Shown here: piece after piece, positions 36,698 through 45,550 of the stretch
Numbering within the stretch: position 1 is the first letter of the stretch
Layout of the letters: the number at the start of each line of letters is the position of its first letter
Translations under genes and position numbers: made by a program
Origin: Phycisphaerae bacterium
Lineage (GTDB): Bacteria; Planctomycetota; Phycisphaerae; UBA1845; PWPN01
Direction: 5' to 3'
Assembly: GCA_030372985.1 (NCBI GenBank)
Contig: JAUCQB010000120.1
Span: 62,001-126,000, forward strand
Length of the DNA: 64,000 nt
The notes under the pieces: generated by a model
The model's database searches: none
The model's input: the letters and a program-made list of their open reading frames with translations, nothing else
What the model was told of the DNA's origin: nothing

Positions 36698-36902
36698 AGG
36701 GAAAACCGCCTGATCGAGGTTGCCCCGGTGAGCCCGTCCAACGACCCGCCTCGCAACAAGAAGGTCAAATTCGTGTATGATTACATGGGTCGTCGGGTGC
36801 GCAAGACGGTTGAGACCTACAACGGTTCGTCATGGGCCGAGACCAGTGATGAGCTGTTCGTCTATGATGGATCGCTTTGGGGTCAGGATCGCTTTGGGGT
36901 CA
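36698..36902 (+). pseudogene. RHS-repeat protein fragment ending in a 17-bp tandem duplication
   Basis: The reading frame ENRLIEVAPVSPSNDP, then KKVKFVYDYMGRRVRKTVET and SDELFVYDG is the conserved RHS/YD-repeat core (FxYDxxGRRxRKT...FxYDG). It is only about 60 codons, without start or the rest of the long repeat array. Homology stops where GGATCGCTTTGGGGTCA is duplicated exactly (36869-36885 and 36886-36902). A relic left by deletion and recombination. Confidence 0.75.
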
Positions 36903-37606
36903 GAGCGCATTTAGCTAGTAGCATGACCCGGAAAAAGGGACAGAAGCCATTATCAGTAAAGGTGGCAACAGGAGGGCATGTTGTTCCGCGTTCTCGGCGT
37001 ATTCAACGGTTATCAGGAGCGGTCAGCAGTCAGGATTCGTCGCCCAAACACCGATGGGGAACGCTCTTTCGAGCTCCATGCAGATCCTGGGGCGTAGCAC
37101 GAATCAGCCGATCCCCTCAGCCGGCGGGAACGACTGGCTCTTCAGACTGGCACTTGCGACCTTATCTCTCCTGCTCCGCGTCCAATGCCCCCTACGGAAC
37201 GCCCGTCGTGTTATACCGTCAAACGAACGATGGGAGACATTCCGCCCGGGCCCTTGCGGTGAACGAACACACCGCGCCCGGACGGCCAGAACCCCATCGC
37301 CCGCTCTTTGACAACCCGAAGCGATCAATCGTCAGCGATCAGCACGCGGCAGGATGACCGAGCCGCTCGGCCTCGCCCGGTTGAAAGCCGAGAGCCAACT
37401 CACGCCGCGCAGCGAAGCGCCGCTTCGCCGAGCAGTGCCGCTGAAGGCTAAGAACAAGTATGAACAAGCCACTGGCTGATGACCTATAGCGGACACTCAC
37501 CGCTCACGGCCATTTTGACGAAACGAAGCCAACGCCGAAATCGTCACAAGTCCTTGCTGAAGCCGGGGATACAGGCAAACACCGGCGATTCTGGATGCTG
37601 AGATAT
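36903..37606. other. Degenerate region between relics
   Basis: No gene supported. A phrase near 36927 (GGAAAAAGGGACAGAAGCC) resembles spacer sequences often found beside RAYT elements. A GCGAAGC/GCTTCGC hairpin occurs at 37412-37428. Confidence 0.4.
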
Positions 37607-37832
37607 GGGGGACAGTCAGCCATTATTGACACTGGGTGGGCCCGGGGTATCGTGTGGGGGCATGCCGAGAGTCGCGCGGATCGTAGTTCCGGGGTGGCCG
37701 CACCATGTCACGCAGCGGGGCAACAACTGCCAGGATGTGTTCTTTGTCGATCATGATCGTCGGCCGACCGAGGAAGAAGAAGGCGATCAAGAAGCGGGCT
37801 CGTAGAAAGCATGTAGATAGGTGACTGTCCCC
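37607..37832 (+). mobile_element. Internally deleted RAYT/IS200-like element with terminal inverted repeats
   Basis: GGGGACAGTCA at 37608-37618 is the exact inverse of TGACTGTCCCC at 37822-37832. Between them, from ATG 37662, is the start of a REP-associated tyrosine transposase (MPRVARIVVPGWPHHVTQRG, NNCQDVFFVDHD). The frame then shifts, and the +1 frame gives GRPRKKKAIKKRARRK, typical of transposase C-termini. The catalytic HUH and tyrosine regions are missing, so it is a non-autonomous remnant of about 226 bp. Confidence 0.8.
37662..37806 (+). pseudogene. Truncated RAYT transposase gene
   Basis: N-terminal ~34 codons are intact (PRVARIVVPGWPHHVTQRGN), then the sequence jumps to a C-terminal basic stretch in another frame. 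The HUH motif and catalytic Tyr are absent. It cannot be active but could mark a REP family in the genome. Confidence 0.78.
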
Positions 37833-37895
37833 AGTGTGGCAGTATGGTACCGGTATTGTATTCAGTGTCTATATCCTGGGGATCGGAGGTGCCGA

Positions 37896-38747
37896 ATGCG
37901 ATGGGAAGAACGACGCGAAAGCTCAAACGTTGAGGACCGCCGTGGAAAGAGAAACCTGGCGCTCGGCGGAGGAGGGCTGGTGACGCTGATTATCGTTGTG
38001 ATCGCTCTTTACACCGGCCAGGACCCCACACCCCTGCTGAATCAGGCTGCCGTGGATCACAGCGCCGGACCCGCGCAGGTCGACCCCGCCCAGGAACCGC
38101 TTCGCCGCTTTGTGAGCGTGGTTTTGGCGGATACGGAGGATGTCTGGGGAGAGCTGTTTCCCAAGCAGTTCAATCGTCCCTACCAGCAGCCGCACCTGGT
38201 CTTGTTCAGCGGGCGGGTGGATTCGGCCTGCGGAATGGCCTCAGCCGCGGCCGGACCGTTCTACTGTCCGGGAGACCAGAAGGCCTACCTCGACCTCGAG
38301 TTCTTTCAGCAGATGCGGGACCGCTTCCACGCTCCCGGCGATTTTGCGATGGCTTATGTCGTCGCCCACGAGATCGGACACCACGTTCAGAACCTGCTCG
38401 GGATCAATGACCAGGTCAATGACGCCCGAAAACGGTTAAGCGAAGCCGAGTACAACCGCCTGTCCGTCCGGCTTGAACTTCAGGCCGATTTCCTGGCGGG
38501 CCTCTGGGCGCACCATGCACATCGAACCAAGAACATCCTGGAGGACGGCGACGTCGAAGAGGCCCTGGGGGCTGCCCAAGCCATCGGGGATGATACCCTC
38601 CAGAAGCAATCGCAGGGCTACGTCGTCCCTGATTCATTCACCCACGGTACCAGCGAGCAGCGGGCGAAGTGGTTCCGCGACGGACTCCGGACGGGCGATG
38701 TTTCGCGGATGCAGCTTCTTTTCGATCTGCCCGACCACGAGCTGTAG
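37896..38747 (+). CDS. Neutral zinc metallopeptidase (YpfJ family)
   Basis: 283 residues from the ATG at 37896, with GGAGGTG upstream. Frames reaching back to 37821 start inside the RAYT repeat and are rejected. MRWEERRESSNVEDRRG is the characteristic N-terminus of this family, followed by one membrane segment (LALGGGGLVTLIIVVIALYTG). The zinc site HEIGHHVQN starts at residue 158; CGMASAAAGPFYCPGDQKAYLD and ELQADFLAGLWAHH supply further conserved positions. The E. coli homologue is 287 residues. Probably inner-membrane anchored with a periplasmic domain; the substrate is unknown. Confidence 0.95.
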   Translation: MRWEERRESSNVEDRRGKRNLALGGGGLVTLIIVVIALYTGQDPTPLLNQAAVDHSAGPAQVDPAQEPLRRFVSVVLADTEDVWGELFPKQFNRPYQQPHLVLFSGRVDSACGMASAAAGPFYCPGDQKAYLDLEFFQQMRDRFHAPGDFAMAYVVAHEIGHHVQNLLGINDQVNDARKRLSEAEYNRLSVRLELQADFLAGLWAHHAHRTKNILEDGDVEEALGAAQAIGDDTLQKQSQGYVVPDSFTHGTSEQRAKWFRDGLRTGDVSRMQLLFDLPDHEL

Positions 38748-38941
38748 ACCGCCCGCCGGGGCAAACCGTTGTGACGCCCCCTCGGGTCGGTGATCCAGTC
38801 GGATGGCTTGCCGATCCGGCGGCTCGGGATTAAGCTGATGCGCCGTGCCGGCTCGTGATCTCCGGACTCGCCTTTCCGGCGGTGAGCCGGCGGGCGACGG
38901 CCGTGGTCTCATTCGTCGGCTCTAAAAAGGAAAAGAACTCG

Positions 38942-40333
38942 ATGGCCCGCTGCAGTCTGACCGCCTGGACCCTCGATTCTCGCGAGGAACCCGTCATCCG
39001 CGTCGCCATGGTCCTGCCCGAGGACGGCATGGACTCGATTCTGCTGAAGATTCCGAGCCGGGGCTATCTGGTCTCGGGCGGCGACGGCCCCGGCCAGATG
39101 TTCCGGTCGGTCATGGCCAAAGTGACGGTCGAAAACCGGCGGGTATCGTTTTTGTCGGAGGGAGGCGTTGCCGGCCCGGCGGAGGTCATCAAGGTCTCCC
39201 CCGAGGAGCCGGTACCTCAGACGCGAGGAGTCGGCGTTCAGCTTCGCGGCGTGGTGGCGGGGCGAGGCTTCCACTGGGAGAAACGCATTCACCCGACGGT
39301 CGGTGGAATGCTGGAATTCCGGGCCAGCCACGGACGGCTGGTGGTGGTCAACGAATTGCCGCTCGAGGACTATCTGCCGGGAGTCATTGCCGGCGAGATG
39401 AGCGGCGATTGCCCGCTAGAGTTCCTCAAGAGCCAGACGGTGGTGGCCAGGGCCTGGGTCCTGGCTCACACCGAGAAGAAGCACACCGAGTACCCCGTCG
39501 ATCGGTGCAACGATGACTGCTGCCAGCGCTATCACGGTACGACCGACCTGACCGAGCGGGCGGTGGACGCCGTGCGGCAGACGCGTGGACAGGTGCTCAT
39601 CGACCGGAAGAAAACGCTGATCGACGCGAACTACTCCAAGAGCTGCGGCGGCATCATCGAATCGCCCCAGCACGTCTGGTTCGTGCAAAAGGCCGGGCAG
39701 CGGGCCACCGTCGACGCCCCGACCGACTCCGAGGCCCATCGATTCTTCCCCTTGTCCGATGACCTTCTTATGGAGTATCTGACTGGCGACTGGCTGAAGC
39801 AGACGGACGTCTTCTGCAGTCCGAACGTCGTGCCCGAGAAGAGCTTGCCCTCGTATCTGAGCAAGATCGACGAGGGCGGCGGACACTTTCGGTGGCGGGT
39901 GGACTACGACCGGCACGATCTCGAGAAGATACTCCGCGACAAGTTCTTCAGCCGGCAGGATCCGAGCAAGGTGGCATTCCTCGATACCCTGCTGGGTCTG
40001 CGGGTGTGCCAGCGCGGCGACTCCGGTCGGGCGAAGGACCTGGAGATCGAGTATCTCGACCCCATGGGTGTGACCCACAAGGCCCACGTCGTCAGCGAGT
40101 ACACCATTCGCGAGGTGCTTCACGAGAAGTTCCTCTTCAGCAGCGCGTTCGTGCTCGAGATACAGCGGGACCCGGCCGGCGCGCCTCGAAGAATCTCACT
40201 CATTGGCGGCGGATGGGGTCACGGGGCGGGCCTCTGCCAGATCGGGGCCCTCGGCATGGCCCTGCGGGGCTACAAGTACGAAGCCATCCTCAAGCACTAC
40301 TTCGAGGATGTCCAGCTCCACGAGTGCTATTGA
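38942..40333 (+). CDS. SpoIID/LytB-domain protein
   Basis: 463 residues from ATG 38942 (GGAAAAGAA upstream); a longer frame starts at 38855. The SpoIID domain is clear: LPLEDYLPGVIAGEMSGDCPLEFLKSQTVVARAWVL, the CxxxYxG-like CCQRYHG, RGQVLIDRKKTLIDANYSKSCGG, and the C-terminal IGGGWGHGAGLCQIGALGMALRGYKYEAILKHYF. In Bacillus this family is a lytic transglycosylase acting on denuded glycan strands; many non-sporulating phyla carry it for cell-wall remodelling. No signal peptide is evident with this start, which is unusual. Together with murQ it suggests peptidoglycan metabolism. Confidence 0.9.
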   Translation: MARCSLTAWTLDSREEPVIRVAMVLPEDGMDSILLKIPSRGYLVSGGDGPGQMFRSVMAKVTVENRRVSFLSEGGVAGPAEVIKVSPEEPVPQTRGVGVQLRGVVAGRGFHWEKRIHPTVGGMLEFRASHGRLVVVNELPLEDYLPGVIAGEMSGDCPLEFLKSQTVVARAWVLAHTEKKHTEYPVDRCNDDCCQRYHGTTDLTERAVDAVRQTRGQVLIDRKKTLIDANYSKSCGGIIESPQHVWFVQKAGQRATVDAPTDSEAHRFFPLSDDLLMEYLTGDWLKQTDVFCSPNVVPEKSLPSYLSKIDEGGGHFRWRVDYDRHDLEKILRDKFFSRQDPSKVAFLDTLLGLRVCQRGDSGRAKDLEIEYLDPMGVTHKAHVVSEYTIREVLHEKFLFSSAFVLEIQRDPAGAPRRISLIGGGWGHGAGLCQIGALGMALRGYKYEAILKHYFEDVQLHECY

Positions 40334-40877
40334 CCGATCGGGACGCGATTCGTCATAAGGCATTGACGCATCAACATGTGTCTCCCGATGGGTCTTTCAT
40401 CCACCTTCTCCAGACGGCCTGGTTTGGGGTGGGGCCCACCTCGTTTTCGAGGATGCCCGTTTAGAGGGGGTTTCGAGGTCAGCCTGACTCTTGTCATTGT
40501 GGGTGTTCGGCAGACGGGCAGTGCGCAATCGGAATGTGTTGCGCCGTCGTGACGGTGATGCGGTATTCCATTGTCCGATAAGCGTGTGTTGAGCAGTACT
40601 GAGCGGCTCTGGTGAGGGCTTGGTGTGACCCACCGATGGAGGGTAAACGCACGCGTCTCAGGAGCGGTCGGCGGCTTTGTACGGTGATGTTTTCTCGGGC
40701 TTGAAGCGATCAGGGGCACAAGTGGATGTTACCGCGCCCCGCTCGCAAGTCGATACATGATGAGTCATTCGGTCTGTGTGTTTGGACCGACGGCGGGGCA
40801 GGCGGCTCGCGCCGCCGGAGGGGGTTCTCGGGCAGGCGGATGTTTATCTCTCGTCCCAGCGAGCGGAGGAGGTGCCG
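40334..40877. other. Intergenic region, no gene seen
   Basis: Several short inverted repeats (for example GGTGGGGCCCACC near 40428) but no promoter or coding pattern I can support. Short frames opposite the downstream gene are shadows. Confidence 0.5.
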
Positions 40878-42653
40878 GTGGCCGGTTATCCGCAGACCTA
40901 CCAGATCGTCCGGCAGGGGGTGGCGACACCGGTGACGGTGGGAAATGACGCAGACGTCCTTGCGCTGCGAACGGAGCTGGAGTTGATGGCCAGCTTCGCG
41001 CAGGGGGCCTCGCTCGATCTTGTGGAAGCCCTGGAGGACCGGCTGGCTGCGGTGAAGTCGGGCGGGGCCGGTGAGGGCGGGCGAACTGCGGAAGAGGTCG
41101 CGGACATGATCGCGATTCTTCGCGATGCCATGCACTCCTCGACCGGGGAGGCAATCGCCCGGATCGACGCCGACTTTCCGAGAGCCAGGGGAGAAATTGA
41201 CATGGCTGCAGTCGACAAGGAAAGCAACGATTTCCACGAGGACGTCGGGGACCAGGTCGCGGCGTCGGGCAGGCCTGACGCCGGCCGGATGAGCCAGGCG
41301 TTCAAGCAGGCGATGCTCAGCAAGGCCGTGGCCGCCCGGCAGGCCGCCCAAGAGGCCGGCGACGCTTCCCAGACGGCGGCGGCCGAGATCACGACCGCAG
41401 CCGGGGTCGCGCCCCTGCCGCAGCCGACCGTCACGGCGATGACTGGCGCTCAGAAGCGATTGGCGGGATTGACCTCCGAGACGATGGAGGCCGATCCAGT
41501 CGAGGCCGCTCTCCAAGAGGCGATTGGGATGGCGGAGAAAGCTGTGACCATTGAAGCAGCCGATGGACCGGAGGCCGGCAACGACCTTGCCGACGATGGT
41601 CTGTCCGCCGAGGAACTCGAAGCCGCAGACGTCTCGCAAGTCGGGGCGATTGATGAGGCGGGGCGATTGACTGAGGCCGACGGTCTCGCCCAGACGGTTG
41701 AACTCCCCGAGGCCGGCGCTGAGCGGGGACAGGGCCGGATGACAGCCGAGCCGCTCGAACAAATCATAGCGGAGCGTGCCGGCCTGCCGGACAGCGAAAT
41801 GCCACTTGACCAGCTTGCCGACATGTTGCTGGCCGGGCAGACAGATTCTCTCACTCCGGCCAGCCAAACGGTTGAAGCGGCAACTGAGCATGAACGGGTC
41901 GGTGCTCACACGGCCGACACGTTCCAGTCGATTCCGGAGTCGTGCGGTGTTGAGCAGATCGTGGACCACGCCTGCGATAAGGTGGAAGAGAATCAGGCAG
42001 ATGTGAGTCAGAATAACGATCGTGTGTCGCCAGATGATGCGGTGTGCCCGGTCACGGCAGCGGAAGAGGTCGCCCACGTCATCGAGGCCGGCCCGAACGA
42101 AATCGACGACATCGCTGCCGCGTTCCAGGAGGCCACGGAGGATCTGGAGACGCTGGCGGGCGAGGTTTCCGATTCTGCATTTCCGCCGGACACATCGATG
42201 TTCGCCGAGGCGGAGCCGGACGGGACATCGGACATCCGGCACCCTGCCGAGGAGACGAAGATGTCCATGAACGAGGTCAGCGAGATTGGAAGCGACCCGA
42301 ACGCCCCCGCTGTTGACGGCTCGTCGGCATTTCAGACGTTCAATCGGCCGAGCCTTGACGTGAGAGAAGAACTGCATGCGGTTCGCCAGACGATTCAAAG
42401 CAGCCTTCAGAGGCTGAGCCGGCTGTTGGACCGCATTGACCAGACGCACATCGAAACCCAGGATAGGTTGGCCCAGGCCAGGATTTTCCAGCAAGCCGCC
42501 CAGCGGGCCCAGGAGGCAAGTGAGAAACTGGTCCAGGCCAGGACCGACGCCGCGGAGGCCAGAGCCGCATTTGAGGGTGCCCAACGCCGGCTGGAGGCAA
42601 CCACGTCCGCGTGGGAAGAAGCCCGCCGGGCAGCGGATGATGCGGCCTTCTGA
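40878..42653 (+). CDS. Long acidic coiled-coil protein, unknown function
   Basis: 591 residues from GTG 40878, chosen because GGAGGAGG lies 5 nt upstream; earlier in-frame codons lack a site. Very acidic and Ala/Glu/Asp-rich through about residue 500 (LTSETMEADPVEAALQEAIGM, LSAEELEAADVSQVGAIDEAG), with little predicted globular structure. The last ~100 residues form a clear coiled coil (REELHAVRQTIQSSLQRLSR, LLDRIDQTHIETQDRLAQAR, AQRAQEASEKLVQARTDAAEA). No signal peptide or membrane segment. The opposite strand holds a 624-codon open frame that is a composition artefact. Possibly a cytoskeletal or scaffold-like protein; that is speculation. Confidence 0.7.
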   Translation: MAGYPQTYQIVRQGVATPVTVGNDADVLALRTELELMASFAQGASLDLVEALEDRLAAVKSGGAGEGGRTAEEVADMIAILRDAMHSSTGEAIARIDADFPRARGEIDMAAVDKESNDFHEDVGDQVAASGRPDAGRMSQAFKQAMLSKAVAARQAAQEAGDASQTAAAEITTAAGVAPLPQPTVTAMTGAQKRLAGLTSETMEADPVEAALQEAIGMAEKAVTIEAADGPEAGNDLADDGLSAEELEAADVSQVGAIDEAGRLTEADGLAQTVELPEAGAERGQGRMTAEPLEQIIAERAGLPDSEMPLDQLADMLLAGQTDSLTPASQTVEAATEHERVGAHTADTFQSIPESCGVEQIVDHACDKVEENQADVSQNNDRVSPDDAVCPVTAAEEVAHVIEAGPNEIDDIAAAFQEATEDLETLAGEVSDSAFPPDTSMFAEAEPDGTSDIRHPAEETKMSMNEVSEIGSDPNAPAVDGSSAFQTFNRPSLDVREELHAVRQTIQSSLQRLSRLLDRIDQTHIETQDRLAQARIFQQAAQRAQEASEKLVQARTDAAEARAAFEGAQRRLEATTSAWEEARRAADDAAF

Positions 42654-42710
42654 ACAGGACCACGCAAAGACGGAATGACCGATTCACCAATGGCCAATGA
42701 CCGACGAAGC

Positions 42711-42760
42711 CCGAATGACGAAATCCGAATGACAAAACCCGAATGACGAAGGAATGACGA
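42711..42760. repeat. Short tandem repeat CCGAATGACGAAA
   Basis: About 14-nt units CCGAATGACGAAAT, CCGAATGACAAAAC, CCGAATGACGAAG and a partial GAATGACGA in a row, between the coiled-coil gene and the convergent GH127 gene. Related GAATGACC phrases precede it from 42671. Confidence 0.7.
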
Positions 42761-42857
42761 TAGGACTCGTCGAGGCTGCAGCCCAAGACTGGAATCTGGG
42801 GCCGGCGAATCGATCATCGCTGCGCCAGCTTGGGACAAGGTCGGGCACCCGGTCGGT

Positions 42858-45371
42858 TCACTCGCCGATGCGCCACTCCAGGATTCCGCCGGAGAAGCCG
42901 GGCTGCAATTCCACCTGGATGCGGATTTCGATTGCGTCGACCGGTTCGAATGACACCTTGTTGAAGGTATCTTTCTCCACGCCGTAGGGACCGGTGTTTT
43001 TGACGGTCGTCCACGGTCCGCCGGTCTTCGGGCGATACTCGATCGCCCACGACCTGGGCACGCGGCAGGCACCGACGCCGCTGTCGTCGAACCAGTAGAC
43101 CTCGCACGACCCGATGGTCTGAGGTTCATACAGCGCCCGCTCGATCCATTCGCTCGTGCCGCGGTGGGGCCACCAGGTGAACCGGCGCACAAGCTGGTCG
43201 CCTGAGCTCTTGGGGATGACGCCGTCCGCCACGGCCTGGAGGCTGTCGGTCAGGTTCGCGAACGAGGCGGTCAATGCCGGTTTGGGTGGGGGCTTCTTCC
43301 AGACCTTGGCCTCCGGTCCATCGCCGATCCGCGGGAACGAGGTGATGCGCAGGCGGGCGCAGCCCATCGGAACAAGGACGACTTCTTCGGCCGGTTCGTT
43401 GCTGCGGACCGGGCTTTCGGGGATCTCGCCCACCAGCCCGTTTTTCTCCTGCTGCCACTCGGGGATGCGCTTGCCCTTGGCCTTGATGATGACGGGGGCG
43501 GTCTCGGGGCGGAACGGCTGCTGACCGACCCAAACGCCGGTGCGTCTGAACTCGAATGACGAGGCCGGGTTCTGGGGATCGATGATCAGACCGTAATTCC
43601 ACGGCGTCGTGGGCAGGAGCTCATAGGCCGCCCACGGTCTGTTGTTGTCGTATTGCTGCCATTTTTCGCCGATTTTGAGCGAATAGGTCAGCGGCCCGCG
43701 GTCCACCGACACGCTGTTGCGGTTTTTGGCCCAGACGCGGGTGCTGATCTCCATGGGCAGCTCGATGCGCACCCTGTCGCCGTCGGACCACCTGCGGTTG
43801 TAGACCACCCATCGTGAAGACACAGGTTCCTGGACGTTGCCGTTGATGCGGATGTGGGCAAGCTTGCACCATCCGGGGATGCGCAGGGTCAGCGGGAACT
43901 CGACCGACCTGGACATTGAGAGGGTCAGGTTGATCACGCCGTCGAACGGGTAGTCGGTCTTCTCGTCGATGGTGACTTTTGTTCCGTCGCCGACCAAAGC
44001 GCTGACTTTACTGGGGGCGTACATGGCGGCGGCCAGGCCGTTGCCCGGCGTGGCCATCCAGAGGTGCTCAACGAAGTAAGGCCAGCCGAAGGCCACATTG
44101 TGCTGGCAGCAGCGATACTGCTCGTAGGGCGTGTATGACATCATGTCGCCGCGGTTTTCGATCATGGGGGCCTTGTTCGCCCGGTCGCACCGAATCTGGT
44201 TCGGGCAGGTCAGATAGTGCAGCCCCTTGTGGTCCGGGGTCAGCGACGCGGGGAACGAGTTGAACGCCACTTCCTCGCAGCGGTCGGCCCAGAGACAGTC
44301 GCCGCTGACTTTGAGCAGGATTTCATGGCTGTGCATGATTTCGACGAACGAGCAGGTCTCGGTTCCCTGACGGGGGTCGTCGAAGGCCTCGCGGCAGTTC
44401 TCATCGGCGCCGTACATTCCGCCGGGGACCTGGCCGTACCTGGCTCGCACCTCGTCATAGTTGCGGGCGGCGGCGGCGAGGTGTTTCGGGTCGCGGCTCT
44501 GGACGTAGTACTGCCCCGGCTCTCGGAAGCACTCGGCGATGTTGACGCCGTGCCAACTCGCGATGCCGCCGGTCCAGTCGGCCGTCCGCTTGTGGTTGAC
44601 TTCGGCCAGATCGAGCAGCCAGGCCTCGCCGGTGTGGTTGTAGAGCCAGTACATGCTGTCGAGGTGGTCGCCGGCCCGGATCCACTGCCACCAGCCAGCC
44701 CCGTATTCCTTCTCCCAGGTGTACAGCTTCTCGGGCGGGATCTTCTGGACGTATCGAAAGTAGTTGGTCATGACCGCAATCACTTTGGGGTCGCCGGTGG
44801 CCTCATAGTAGGAGCGCATCGCGTAAAGCGTACACATGTGCGGCCAGAGGTCGTTGTTCTTGAAATTGTCCCTTGGCCCGAAGGTGCCGTCCTCACGTTG
44901 CGAGGCCAGGATGGCCTTGATCCACCTGGTGGCCTCGGCCATGATTCGCGGGTCTTTCAGCACAAAGCCCAGATCCACATACCCCTTGAGCCAGTAGGGC
45001 ATCTCTTCCCAGGGCCACTTGCCGGTGCCGTCGGGTGTCACCCACGCGCTTTCCGCGAAGTTGCACCACTTGCTGATCTCGGTCAGGTGCCCGACCATGC
45101 CGTCGGCCTGGAATTCGAGCTGGCTGCGGAGCCAGCCCTTCGGCTCGACTGCGCCGACGGGGAGCTTGATCAGCGGGCTGGGCAGCAACGGCGCGCGATT
45201 GCCGACGTAGAAAGTGTTGGAGCCGTCGGCGGCGAGACGATCCTGCATGCTGACCCTGGTAGGGGTGCATGCCGGAACCGCCAGAGTGAGCGATAAAAGG
45301 GTCAGAAACCGACCCATGCTGTGCAGTGTTCGCTTGAGTGACATCTGAGAGTCGCCGTTCCATTTGAACAT
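42858..45371 (-). CDS. Glycoside hydrolase family 127 lipoprotein (beta-L-arabinofuranosidase-like)
   Basis: 837 residues; GGGAGA 6 nt before the ATG. A lipoprotein signal ends in AVPAC with Cys35. The body is the DUF1680/GH127 (alpha/alpha)6 barrel plus beta domains. The unusual zinc-cysteine active site is complete: E338 and C340 in GTETCSFVE, and the pair C421-C422 in YRCCQHN; in the characterised family one cysteine of this pair is the nucleophile. Conserved WHGVNIAE and RIPGW segments are present. It probably releases L-arabinofuranose from hydroxyproline- or arabinan-type glycans at the cell surface or in the periplasm; specificity in this family varies. Confidence 0.92.
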   Translation of the reverse strand: MFKWNGDSQMSLKRTLHSMGRFLTLLSLTLAVPACTPTRVSMQDRLAADGSNTFYVGNRAPLLPSPLIKLPVGAVEPKGWLRSQLEFQADGMVGHLTEISKWCNFAESAWVTPDGTGKWPWEEMPYWLKGYVDLGFVLKDPRIMAEATRWIKAILASQREDGTFGPRDNFKNNDLWPHMCTLYAMRSYYEATGDPKVIAVMTNYFRYVQKIPPEKLYTWEKEYGAGWWQWIRAGDHLDSMYWLYNHTGEAWLLDLAEVNHKRTADWTGGIASWHGVNIAECFREPGQYYVQSRDPKHLAAAARNYDEVRARYGQVPGGMYGADENCREAFDDPRQGTETCSFVEIMHSHEILLKVSGDCLWADRCEEVAFNSFPASLTPDHKGLHYLTCPNQIRCDRANKAPMIENRGDMMSYTPYEQYRCCQHNVAFGWPYFVEHLWMATPGNGLAAAMYAPSKVSALVGDGTKVTIDEKTDYPFDGVINLTLSMSRSVEFPLTLRIPGWCKLAHIRINGNVQEPVSSRWVVYNRRWSDGDRVRIELPMEISTRVWAKNRNSVSVDRGPLTYSLKIGEKWQQYDNNRPWAAYELLPTTPWNYGLIIDPQNPASSFEFRRTGVWVGQQPFRPETAPVIIKAKGKRIPEWQQEKNGLVGEIPESPVRSNEPAEEVVLVPMGCARLRITSFPRIGDGPEAKVWKKPPPKPALTASFANLTDSLQAVADGVIPKSSGDQLVRRFTWWPHRGTSEWIERALYEPQTIGSCEVYWFDDSGVGACRVPRSWAIEYRPKTGGPWTTVKNTGPYGVEKDTFNKVSFEPVDAIEIRIQVELQPGFSGGILEWRIGE

Positions 45372-45442
45372 GAGTATTCTCCCGACTGCTGCGCATTGCG
45401 CATGGTCCAGACAAAAGCCCGCACCCCAACCAGCAGGCGGGC

Positions 45443-45448
45443 ATTATA
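45443..45448 (-). promoter_or_regulatory. Putative -10 element of the GH127 gene
   Basis: TATAAT on the minus strand (GCTATAATGC), 72 nt upstream of the start at 45371, in a divergent spacer of 179 nt. No good -35 hexamer. Confidence 0.35.
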
Positions 45449-45550
45449 GCGGCCCGCGGGCACGGAGGATAGAATCATCGTACTGCGAAGTGTACGTCGG
45501 GTGACGCTCCGACGAGAGGGGCAACCCGGCAATGCACCACGAGGCGGCAT

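Noticed and set aside
40710-42584. 624-codon open frame on the minus strand opposite the coiled-coil gene
   Set aside because: It is a composition shadow: no ribosome-binding site or recognised domain, Arg/Leu/His-rich translation, and the plus-strand frame has a good start and clear coiled coil.
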